A stretch of DNA of 64,000 bases, taken from positions 2,728,001 through 2,792,000 of the forward strand of contig NZ_JNCK01000001.1 of assembly GCF_000731955.1 (NCBI RefSeq). Direction: 5' to 3'. The notes under the pieces were generated by a model. It was not told the DNA's origin. It ran no database searches and saw only the letters and a program-made list of their open reading frames with translations. Positions within the stretch are counted from its first letter, which is position 1. Every line of letters starts with the position of its first letter. Position numbers and translations under genes: made by a program. The stretch comes from Halomonas zincidurans B6. GTDB lineage: Bacteria; Pseudomonadota; Gammaproteobacteria; Pseudomonadales; Halomonadaceae. Shown here one piece after another: positions 16,984 through 24,748 of this stretch.

Positions 16984-17012
16984 TGATAATTAAATAAGAA
17001 TCACTATCATTA
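16984..17012. promoter_or_regulatory. Fur-box-like operator upstream of TonB receptor
   Basis: An AT-rich stretch with AAGAATCACTATCATTA overlaps the consensus GATAATGATAATCATTATC at many positions, 78 bp before the receptor start. Judged by eye, not scored. Confidence 0.65.
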
Positions 17013-17089
17013 GCTTTCGCCTTTATTCTAGCATCTTTGACCTGCTTACACAGCAAGGGCAAACAGGTATTGTTAGCAAGGGACCCATA

Positions 17090-19189
17090 ATGAAGAAGAC
17101 AATGACACTTAGTCTCGCTGTCGCCGCCAGCACCTCGGCGCTACAGCTACAGGCTCAGGAAACCCAGGACACCATGGTGGTGGTCGGCTCGCGCACGCCG
17201 ACCGAAATCAGTCCGATCCCCGGCGCCGTCTGGGTGGTCGAAGAGGAAGAGTTGCAGCAGCAGATACGCAGCGGCCAGACTCTGAAGTCGGCACTTGGTA
17301 AGCTGATTCCTGGATTCGATTTCGGCTCTAGCACTAATCGTACCAGCTTTGCACAGAACTTCCGCGGACGTGATGCCTTGGTAATGATTGATGGCGTCTC
17401 ACTGAATAACTCTCGGAGCCTGTCACGCCAGTTCGATTCCATCGATCCTTTTAATATCGCGCGGATTGAAGTGCTCTCCGGCGCCAGCAGCCTTTACGGT
17501 GGCGGAGCTACCGGCGGGATCATAAATATCGTCACCAAGAAAGGTGATGCAGGTGGGCCGCGCTTCGAGAGTGAAATCGGATTAACCTCTGGGTTCAACA
17601 ACTCAGACGATCTGGACAAGCGTGCCGCACAGTCCATCGCCGGCGGTAACGACAAGGCTCAGGGCCGTTTGGCGGTTGCCGTGCAGGAAAACGGCTGGTT
17701 CTACGATGCCGATGGCGACATTATCACTCCGGATATCGCCCAGTCAGGGCTTCAGGGCAACCGCTCTGTCGATGTAATGGGTAGTCTGAGTGTCGATCTC
17801 GGCGATACTCAGAGGCTCGACTTCACAGCTCAGTATTACAACTCTTCTTTCGAGGGAGACAAGGGGCTCTATTACCCTAACTACACGACGGGCTCCACCT
17901 ACTCCGAGCAGATTCAGGGCAGCGAAGTCCGTGACGGTTACGAGTCAGATGTCGATGCCGAAACCGACCGCATTTACCTGAATGCGAACTACCACAATCG
18001 GTCGTTGCTTGGTCAGGAATTCTACGTCCAAGCCTATCATCGGCAGGAATCTTCGGTATTTCATCCTTTCCCAGGTACATCGACATTCACAATATCGGAG
18101 CAGAATACCGACCTGACAGGCGCCAAGGCCGCCTTCACGGCTAACATCAGCGATCCGTTCAGCCTTACCTACGGTATCGATCTATCCCGCGAGGAGTTCG
18201 ATTCGAAGCGATATACCCTTGCCGTCTCCGAGGGCGGATTAGACCTCGACCAAGTCTCGGTACTCGACCCCTATTACCCCGCTTTCGAAGCGGATACCTA
18301 TGCTGGTTTCGTTCAGGCCGATTATCAACTGACACCTCAGCTCCTGCTATCCGGTGGGGCCCGTTTCGAACAGACAGACGTAGACGTCGCGCCACAGGGT
18401 GGCAACGATGGCGGCGAGAATGACTATGACGTATCCCTGTTCAACGCCAAGGCATTGTATGACTTCGAAAATGGACAGCAGGCTTGGCTGGCCTACACAC
18501 AGGGCTTTGAAATTCCTGATATCGCCAAGGCCTATCGAGGCGTCAGCTTCGATATCTCTAGTAACCCAGTAGACGGTATCAAGACGGAGCAGATCGAAGC
18601 CGGCTGGCGACTCTCGAACGGCGACTGGCAGACTCAGATTGCGGCGTACTACAGCTGGTCCGATAAGGATATCGGCTATCTCTACAGTGACTCCGACGAA
18701 AACATCGAGATTGGTGTGACTACCATCGACAAGGATGTCAGGACTTATGGAGTCGAAGGGCAGGTACAGCGCTTCGTTGGTCAGAATTGGTCTTTCGGTT
18801 CCAACTTCAACTGGGTCCGCTCCGAAGAAAAACGTGACGGAGAGTGGGTCAAGGCCAGCGTGACCGAGGCCAGCCTGCCTACAGCTACCATCTTCGGCGA
18901 ATGGTCGGACCTCGATACTCGTGCTCGCCTGCAGGCAAGCCGTGCATTCAGCATCGAGGATGATGCCGGCTACGAAATCGATGGGTTCATCACAGTCGAT
19001 GTTATTGCCAGTCAGGATACCGATTACGGCACGTTCAGCTTGGGGATCGATAACCTGCTGAACGAGGACTACACCACTATTTGGGGTCAGCGTGCTGCGG
19101 TGTTTTATGAAGTCTACGGCGCTGATTCGCTGTGGGATCTCCAGGGCCGTGGCCGCACCTACAGCCTGACCTGGTCTCACCAGTACTGA
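17090..19189 (+). CDS. TonB-dependent ferric siderophore receptor (aerobactin/IutA-like position)
   Basis: Outer-membrane gated barrel importing a ferric siderophore with energy from TonB. 699 residues: signal peptide (about 1-24, cleavage after QAQ), TonB box DTMVVVGSR, plug domain with GRDALVMIDGV and EVLSGASSLYGGGATGGIIN, and a barrel ending in aromatic WSHQY. Its place directly before an aerobactin-type operon makes it the probable aerobactin receptor (IutA), but the ligand is inferred from context. Base composition is visibly less GC-rich than the genes on either side, suggesting separate acquisition or strong diversification. A strong terminator follows. Confidence 0.9.
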   Translation: MKKTMTLSLAVAASTSALQLQAQETQDTMVVVGSRTPTEISPIPGAVWVVEEEELQQQIRSGQTLKSALGKLIPGFDFGSSTNRTSFAQNFRGRDALVMIDGVSLNNSRSLSRQFDSIDPFNIARIEVLSGASSLYGGGATGGIINIVTKKGDAGGPRFESEIGLTSGFNNSDDLDKRAAQSIAGGNDKAQGRLAVAVQENGWFYDADGDIITPDIAQSGLQGNRSVDVMGSLSVDLGDTQRLDFTAQYYNSSFEGDKGLYYPNYTTGSTYSEQIQGSEVRDGYESDVDAETDRIYLNANYHNRSLLGQEFYVQAYHRQESSVFHPFPGTSTFTISEQNTDLTGAKAAFTANISDPFSLTYGIDLSREEFDSKRYTLAVSEGGLDLDQVSVLDPYYPAFEADTYAGFVQADYQLTPQLLLSGGARFEQTDVDVAPQGGNDGGENDYDVSLFNAKALYDFENGQQAWLAYTQGFEIPDIAKAYRGVSFDISSNPVDGIKTEQIEAGWRLSNGDWQTQIAAYYSWSDKDIGYLYSDSDENIEIGVTTIDKDVRTYGVEGQVQRFVGQNWSFGSNFNWVRSEEKRDGEWVKASVTEASLPTATIFGEWSDLDTRARLQASRAFSIEDDAGYEIDGFITVDVIASQDTDYGTFSLGIDNLLNEDYTTIWGQRAAVFYEVYGADSLWDLQGRGRTYSLTWSHQY

Positions 19190-19217
19190 TCTATCTTGAT
19201 ACTGTTCGTATCGTTTG

Positions 19218-19244
19218 CGCCCACCTCTCGCGGTGGGCGTTTTT
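19218..19244 (+). terminator. Rho-independent terminator after TonB receptor
   Basis: Stem CGCCCACC/GGTGGGCG with a 6-nt loop followed by TTTTT, 29 bp after the receptor stop. It separates the receptor transcript from the exporter-biosynthesis operon. Confidence 0.9.
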
Positions 19245-19311
19245 CTTGCCCTGCTGTCCCGTTCCCGCCGCGACACAAGGCGCTACATAAGGCGACTTGA
19301 CTTTTTCTATT

Positions 19312-19333
19312 AAATAACAATAATTCGTATTAA
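19312..19333. promoter_or_regulatory. Fur-box-like operator upstream of MFS-iuc operon
   Basis: The AT-rich stretch containing ATAACAATAATTCGTATTAA sits ~25 bp before the MFS start. It closely resembles the site at 26080-26099 (shared AACAAT...TTCGTATT), which supports a common regulator. Confidence 0.65.
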
Positions 19334-19356
19334 CATTTGAGACTCAGGATGCCCTT

Positions 19357-20555
19357 GTGTTGCCACACCCATGGCGAATCAGCGCCAGCGCCGCACTGCT
19401 CGGCCTCGGCCAGAATGGACTGCTCGTCGCCCTACCGGTGCTGGTGGCCCGTTTCGAACTGACCCTCGCCCAATGGGCCGGGTTGATCATGGCCGGCTCG
19501 ATGCTGTTCGTGATCGGCAGCCCGTTCTGGGGGCGAATGGCGGATCGCCACGGCAGCCGGCCGGTGGTCATCCAGGCGCTGGCCGGTTACATCGTCAGCT
19601 TCATGCTGATCGCGCTCATTTTGTGGTTTTCCGCCGCTCATGGCCTGCCCACCCCGGCGCTGCTCGCCGGCCTGCTCGCTGCCCGGGCGATCTACGGCTT
19701 GAGCGTGTCCGGCATGGTTCCGGCCTGCCAGCAATGGGCGGTGGCGCTCGATGCCCAGGCAGCAAGCGGCCGGGGCCGCGTCGCGGCACTCGCCACGGTC
19801 AGCGCGGGACTCAGCACCGGGCGCCTGCTGGGCCCGCTGGTCGCCGCCGCCAGCCTGACATTGTCGGCCTATGCGCCGTTCGTGACGATGCTGCTGGCCG
19901 GCCTGCTGGCGTTGCTGTTGGTTCGCGGTATCGCCAACCCGATCGCAGGACCTGTCGATCCTCAGCCGAGCGTCCGGCTGCCCGCACCGCGCAATGGTGT
20001 CTTTCTGATCCAGGCGCTGCTGCTGGCGATGTCGGTGTCGCTGATGCAGCTCGGCCTGCCGGCCGCGCTACAAGCCGCGCTGCCGATCTCCGCCGAGCGG
20101 GCCAGCCACCTGATGGGACTGCTGCTGTCGCTCGCCGCCGGCGGCGCGCTGCTGGCCCAGCTCGGCGTGATTCGCAGCCGGCGTCTCGCCTGGCCGGCCC
20201 TGCTGGGCATCGGCGGGCTGGCGATGACCGCCGGCTACGCCCTACTGGTGCAGGCCCACGGCCTGCCACTCTTCGCGGCGGGGGTCGTCGTCGCCGGCAT
20301 CGGCGCGGCACTCGCCGTGCCCGGCTACACCGCCGGGGCGGCCGTTCATCAGGCCCAGGGCGCCAGCGCCGGCTACCTGGCGATGGCCCACACCCTGGGC
20401 TACGCCGCCGCCATGCTGTGGGTCGCCAGCCTCTCGTCCGAATACCTGCTGCCGCTTGCGCTGGGCGCCGCCGCCGTGCTGCTCGCCCTGGTGCCGCTGG
20501 CCCGATACCTGACGATCCGGATCGAGTACCGCATCGAGCCCGCAGGTCCCGCTAA
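19357..20555 (+). CDS. MFS siderophore exporter (ShiF/IucE-like), no in-frame stop at expected end
   Basis: Major facilitator of about 400 residues with ~12 hydrophobic segments and the loop 2-3 signature GRMADRHGSRPVV. Its place before iucA matches the ShiF-type exporter of aerobactin loci. Start is GTG 19357 with CAGGA 7 nt upstream. The expected C-terminus is near 20555, where TAA exists one frame over, but the actual frame has no stop and stays open to 22641, through all of iucA. Either a single-base frameshift lies near 20500-20553 or the message is translated into a long meaningless tail. The end given here is the expected, not the literal, stop. Confidence 0.75.
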
Positions 20556-20576
20556 CCGCTCAAGGAGGAAGAACGG

Positions 20577-20600
20577 ATGGCTTTACGCCTCAATAGTTAA
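20577..20600 (+). other. Mini-ORF (MALRLNS) with consensus ribosome site
   Basis: ATG at 20577 is preceded by a perfect AAGGAGG 8 nt upstream and encodes seven residues before TAA, 47 bp ahead of iucA. It could be a leader peptide for translational coupling or the relic of a longer gene start. Nothing shows it is made. Confidence 0.3.
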
Positions 20601-20647
20601 CGCTTCCCATTCGCCATCACCTAGCCACTACCGATCAGGAGCCTGCG

Positions 20648-22504
20648 ATGACTCATCCCCGACTCGCGACGGCCGCCACCCGCCGCCAGACGCTCGCCCC
20701 GAGCGCCATCGCCAGTTGGCGCATCGATGCCCACAACGACCTGCCGGCCAGCTGTTTCTGCAATGCGTTGCTGCGCGAGACCCAGGGCTGGCAGCGGCTG
20801 CAGACCGCCAGCGGCCCGGTCATCCGCTTGCCGGTTACCGAGGGCGTGATCTGGCTGCGCCTGCGCCATATCAGCGCCAGCGGCGAGTGTCGCTTCCTGT
20901 GGCCGGCCTACTTCGGCGCCCATGGTCACGACGGCGCTACGCAGCCACTGGACTTCGCCACGCTGCTGGAACACGTGCTGGCCACTGCGGCCCTGGTCGG
21001 CCCGCTCGCTGCCGAGCAGCGCGAGACGTTTCGTCAGCGGGTGCTCGAGAGCCGCACCAATACCCGCCAGAGCCTTGCCGAGCGCGACGATCTCGATCAT
21101 CTGCAGTACGGCCCGCTCACTTTCGCCGAGGCCGAGCAGGGCCTGCTGGCCGGCCATGCCTTCCACCCGGCGCCCAAGTCCCGCGCGCCGTTCGATGCCG
21201 AGCAGGCGCGTCGCTATTGCCCCGAGCACCGTGCCCGGGTGGCGCTGGCCTGGTGGGCGGTGGCGCCACGTGCGCTGGCGTCGGCCTCGAGCCGCCCGCA
21301 GATCGCCGGGGAACTGGCCCATGCGCTGCTGCCCGAGTCGCTCGCCGGCGAATTGCCCCCGGGCTTCACGCCGCTTCCCATGCACCCCTGGCAGGCCCGC
21401 CATCTGCGCGAGCAGCCCTGCGTGCGCGCCATGGAGGCCGACTGCCGCCTGGTATGGCTGGGCGAGAGCGAGACCCTGTGGTACCCGACCTCGTCGCACC
21501 GCTCGCTTTATGCGCCGAACGCACCGTGGATGGTCAAGGGCTCGCTGTCGGCGCGGCTGACCAATTCGCTGCGCCTGCTCAGCGAAAAGGAGGTCACCCG
21601 CGGCGTGCGCCTCGACGCCTGGATGCGCGAGCTCGACACCGCGCGCCGCTTCCCGGGCTTCGCGGTAATGCAGGAACCGGCCTGGCTGGGCTGGCGCAAC
21701 GCCTGCGGCGATCCCGACCCGGAGAGCCTGGCGGTGCTGCGCGAGAATCCGCTCGCCGACGCCGCGGATGGCGAGACGCCGGTGCTCGCCACGCTCACCC
21801 AGCAGCCCTTCGACCAGGCCGGCCTGAGCCTGCTCGGCGCACGCCTGGTGACGCTGGCCGGCGAACGCGCAGCGGCACCCGGCGCAACGGCGCCCGGCAC
21901 AGCGACACTCGCCGAGACCGCCCGCGGCTGGTTCGCGGCCTACTGCGAGCGCGTACTCACGCCGCTGTTCGGGCTGCTGGTGGAGGACGGCATCGCCCTG
22001 CTCGCCCATCAGCAGAACATCGTCCTGCGCCTCGACGACGGCTGGCCGGTCGGCATGTACTACCGCGACTGCCAGGGCAGCGGCGTCACCCAGCACTTCC
22101 TCGCCCGGCATTTCGAGCTGGTCGATGCGCCGCCCGAGAACCTCTGGACGCGGGAAACGGTGCGCCGCTACTTCCCCTACTACCTGCTGATCAACTCGAC
22201 CTTCGCGGTGACCAGCGCGCTGGCCGCCGACGGCCTGGTCGACGAGCACCTGCTGCTCGACGACCTGCGCGATCACCTGAACGCCCTGCGCGAGCGCCTG
22301 GTCGGCGACCTCGACTGTCTCGAGCACGTGCTGAGCGCGCCGACCCTCGACGTCAAGGGCAACTTCTTCTGCTACCTGAGCGGCGTCAACGAGGCCACGC
22401 TGGGCGACCCGGCACGCCTCTACCGCCCGCTCGCCAACCCGCTCGTCGGCGACGCCGGCGATCACGTTCTGGACGATTCATTGCGCCAAGGAGCCCTGGC
22501 ATGA
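20648..22504 (+). CDS. iucA: NRPS-independent siderophore synthetase, IucA-like
   Basis: ATP-dependent condensation of citrate with N6-acetyl-N6-hydroxylysine, the first coupling step of aerobactin-type biosynthesis. 618 residues, full length. The IucA/IucC domain shows the phosphate-contacting motif GHAFHPAPKSR (~180), PMHPWQ, the substrate loop YPTSSHRS and KGSLSARLTNSLRLL. The C-terminal FhuF-like region has LLAHQQNIVLRL and YYRDCQGSGV. AGGAG lies before the ATG. It overlaps the next frame by ATGA. Exact substrate is inferred from the neighbouring iucB and iucD. Confidence 0.92.
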   Translation: MTHPRLATAATRRQTLAPSAIASWRIDAHNDLPASCFCNALLRETQGWQRLQTASGPVIRLPVTEGVIWLRLRHISASGECRFLWPAYFGAHGHDGATQPLDFATLLEHVLATAALVGPLAAEQRETFRQRVLESRTNTRQSLAERDDLDHLQYGPLTFAEAEQGLLAGHAFHPAPKSRAPFDAEQARRYCPEHRARVALAWWAVAPRALASASSRPQIAGELAHALLPESLAGELPPGFTPLPMHPWQARHLREQPCVRAMEADCRLVWLGESETLWYPTSSHRSLYAPNAPWMVKGSLSARLTNSLRLLSEKEVTRGVRLDAWMRELDTARRFPGFAVMQEPAWLGWRNACGDPDPESLAVLRENPLADAADGETPVLATLTQQPFDQAGLSLLGARLVTLAGERAAAPGATAPGTATLAETARGWFAAYCERVLTPLFGLLVEDGIALLAHQQNIVLRLDDGWPVGMYYRDCQGSGVTQHFLARHFELVDAPPENLWTRETVRRYFPYYLLINSTFAVTSALAADGLVDEHLLLDDLRDHLNALRERLVGDLDCLEHVLSAPTLDVKGNFFCYLSGVNEATLGDPARLYRPLANPLVGDAGDHVLDDSLRQGALA

Positions 22505-22577
22505 CCACGACCCTCACCAGCCCCGCCGCTGCCGCCAGCGACGTCAGCGACAACGCCGCCTCGGCGACCTTGACCGA

Positions 22578-22598
22578 ACGGCCGGACGGCCGGACGGC
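22578..22598. repeat. 8-bp tandem duplication disrupting the start of iucB
   Basis: The unit ACGGCCGG is present 2.6 times in direct succession. It lies between the ATG at 22501, which overlaps the iucA stop codon, and the iucB frame entered at 22605. Deleting one 8-bp unit joins these two frames into one continuous reading frame of about 312 codons. Confidence 0.85.
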
Positions 22599-22604
22599 GC
22601 CGCC

Positions 22605-23441
22605 ATGCTGGCCTGCCCCGCGAGCCCGCCGGCCTCGCTGATAGGCTATCTCGACGCGCTGTTCGCCGAACGCCGCGGGTTAGCCACGCTGATCCTCGAC
22701 GAGGCCTGGCGCGCGCACCCCGACTGGGTGCCGCTGTGCGCCGCGCTGGGCAGCCCGCAAGTGCATCGCGCGGTCTTCTACCAGCAACCCTGGCACTGGC
22801 TTCGTCATGCCGCCACCGATCCCGCCACGACGCCCTTCGATCCCGGCCTCGGCCGCCCTCGGCGCCCGCCCAAGCCCCGCGGCGAGGTCTACCGGCGCAC
22901 AGCTCCCGGGCTGGGGCGGGTCTTCTCGCTGCGCGTCATCGACCCCGAGCGCGACCTGGAGCGCTTCGTACGCTGGATGCACCTGCCGCGGATCGCCGAA
23001 TTCTGGGAGCAGGCCTGGTCCCGCGACGAACTGGCGGCGTTCGTCGAGGCACGCCTGGCCGACGCCCATACCCTGCCGTTGGTCGGCGAGATCGACGGCC
23101 GGGCGTTCGGTTACTTCGAGCTCTACTGGGCGGCCGAGGATCGACTCGCCCCCTACTACCCCTGGGAGGCCTTCGATCGCGGCCTGCACCTGCTGGTCGG
23201 CGAGCAGGAGTTCCGTGGCGCGCACTTCGTCGACGCCTGGCTCGCCGGACTGTCGCACTACGCTTATCTCGCCGAGCCGCGCACCCGGCGGCTGGTGCTC
23301 GAACCGCGCCACGACAACGCCCGGCTGTTTCGCCATCTCGAGCGCCTGGGGCTGCACGCCCAGCGCGACTTCGACTTCCCCCACAAGCGCGCCACGCTGG
23401 CCATGGGCCGGCGCGAACGGTTCTTCTCGGAGGTGTTGTGA
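22605..23441 (+). CDS. iucB: N6-hydroxylysine O-acetyltransferase-type IucB, N-terminus frameshifted
   Basis: Acetyl-CoA-dependent acylation of N6-hydroxylysine to give the hydroxamate of aerobactin. The 278 residues from ATG 22605 contain the GNAT-type core: FVRWMHLPRIAEFWEQAW, YFELYWAAEDRL and FDRGLHLLVGEQEFRGAHF match E. coli IucB strongly. The natural start is probably ATG 22501, which overlaps the iucA stop as ATGA; the 8-bp duplication at 22578-22598 breaks that frame after ~30 codons. Re-initiation at 22605, which lacks an obvious ribosome site, would keep the catalytic domain but yield little protein. Ends in TGATG overlap with iucC. Confidence 0.85.
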   Translation: MLACPASPPASLIGYLDALFAERRGLATLILDEAWRAHPDWVPLCAALGSPQVHRAVFYQQPWHWLRHAATDPATTPFDPGLGRPRRPPKPRGEVYRRTAPGLGRVFSLRVIDPERDLERFVRWMHLPRIAEFWEQAWSRDELAAFVEARLADAHTLPLVGEIDGRAFGYFELYWAAEDRLAPYYPWEAFDRGLHLLVGEQEFRGAHFVDAWLAGLSHYAYLAEPRTRRLVLEPRHDNARLFRHLERLGLHAQRDFDFPHKRATLAMGRRERFFSEVL

Positions 23442-24748
23442 TGCAGACCCTCGACGCCGCCCTGGCGCACCACTGGCCGGCCGCCAACCGCGCGCTGATC
23501 GCCAAGATGATCGGCGAGCTCAGCTACGAGCAGATCCTCGCGGCCACCGCTGACGGCGAAGACAACGGCTATCGTCTCGAGCTGGGCGCAGCCGGCGTGT
23601 GGCGCTACCGGGCCCGCCTCAACCTGTGGGGCCAGCCGATGGTCGACCCGCAGAGCCTGACTCCGCCGCCCGGCGAGCGCCCCGAGGCCGCCGACTTCCT
23701 GCTCGCCCTGGCCCCGGCGCTGGGCATGCACGACGGCCAGGTCGCCGAGCATCTCGAGGACCTGTTCGCCACCCTGCGCGCCGACTGCCAGCTGCGCGAG
23801 GCCCGCCGCGGGCTGAGCGCCAACGCCGCCATCCGCCTGGCCGAGCCCGAACGCCAGCGGCTGCGCCAGGCGCTCGCCGAGCGGGTCGCCTACCCGGCGG
23901 ACTACCGCCTGCTGCCGGTGCACCCCTGGCAGTGGCAGCAGATCCTCGCCGAGCCGGCCGCCGCGGTGCTGTCGCATGCTCAGTATGCGCGCCTGGAGAC
24001 CGCGCCCTATCGCTATCACGAACTGTTCGGGGTGATCTGGCGCGAATCGCTGGTGCCGCGCCTGGGCGACGATGAACAGGCGCTGTTGATGGCCGAACTG
24101 ATGCAGTGCGACGAACGCGGCCGGCCGTGGCTGGCCGCCTACATCGACGCCTCCGGCGTGACCGCGGATCGCTGGCTGATCCGGCTGTTCGAGGCCACCC
24201 TGGTGCCGATGTGGCACCTGATGTGCCGCTATGGCGTGTCGCTGATCGCCCACGGTCAGAACCTCACCGTGATCCTGCGCGACGGGGTGCCGCATCGCCT
24301 GGCGCTGAAGGATTTCCAGGGCGACCTGCGGCTGGTCGACGAGGAGTTCGCCGAGGCCGCCGACCTGCCCGAAGCGCTCAAGCGCGTCACCGTGCGGCTG
24401 CCGCCCGACAAGCTGATCCACGACCTGCAGACCGGCCACTTCGTCACCACGCTGCGCTTCATCGCCCCGCTCGCCGAGTCCTGCGGCGTCTCGGAGACGC
24501 GCTTCTACCGGCTGTGCGGCGCGGTGCTCGAGCGCTATGTCGCGCGCCATCCCGAGCTCGCCGAGCGTTTCGCGCGCTTCGACCTGTTCGCCCCGCGCAT
24601 CCTGCGCCTGACCCTCAACCGCGCCAAGTTTCTGCACGCCACCGACCATGCCGCCGAGCGGATGCTCGCCGAGATGCAACTGACGGTCGCCAACCCGCTG
24701 CATCACGCCGGTGCTCAAACGCCCGACAAGGAGGTGCTGGATGCCTGA
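23441..24748 (+). CDS. iucC: IucC-like siderophore synthetase with large internal deletions
   Basis: Second NRPS-independent synthetase of the aerobactin pathway, normally ~580 residues; here only 435. The N-terminus (LIAKMIGELSYEQIL, DLFATLRADCQLREARRGLS) and the C-terminal half (PYRYHELFGVIWRE, SLIAHGQNLTVIL, LALKDFQGDLRLV, DLQTGHFVTTLRFI) match E. coli IucC well. Compared with recalled IucC, ~70 residues are missing near 23840, including the GHPxHPxxK motif, and ~90 after PVHPWQWQQ near 23941, including the SLRTLTN...NTSxxR segment. Both losses are in frame. These are nucleotide- and substrate-binding parts, so activity is doubtful. Confidence 0.85.
   Translation: MQTLDAALAHHWPAANRALIAKMIGELSYEQILAATADGEDNGYRLELGAAGVWRYRARLNLWGQPMVDPQSLTPPPGERPEAADFLLALAPALGMHDGQVAEHLEDLFATLRADCQLREARRGLSANAAIRLAEPERQRLRQALAERVAYPADYRLLPVHPWQWQQILAEPAAAVLSHAQYARLETAPYRYHELFGVIWRESLVPRLGDDEQALLMAELMQCDERGRPWLAAYIDASGVTADRWLIRLFEATLVPMWHLMCRYGVSLIAHGQNLTVILRDGVPHRLALKDFQGDLRLVDEEFAEAADLPEALKRVTVRLPPDKLIHDLQTGHFVTTLRFIAPLAESCGVSETRFYRLCGAVLERYVARHPELAERFARFDLFAPRILRLTLNRAKFLHATDHAAERMLAEMQLTVANPLHHAGAQTPDKEVLDA

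Noticed and set aside
20621..22465. Open frame of 614 codons on the minus strand opposite iucA
   Set aside because: Antisense shadow of a GC-rich gene: no ribosome site, no recognisable domain. The same applies to the long minus-strand frames opposite the permease, iucC/iucD, priA, argS and ubiB.
19357..22641. A natural 1094-residue MFS-synthetase fusion protein
   Set aside because: The tail is not synthetase sequence; it is iucA read in the wrong frame and has no domain character. iucA itself is complete in its own frame.
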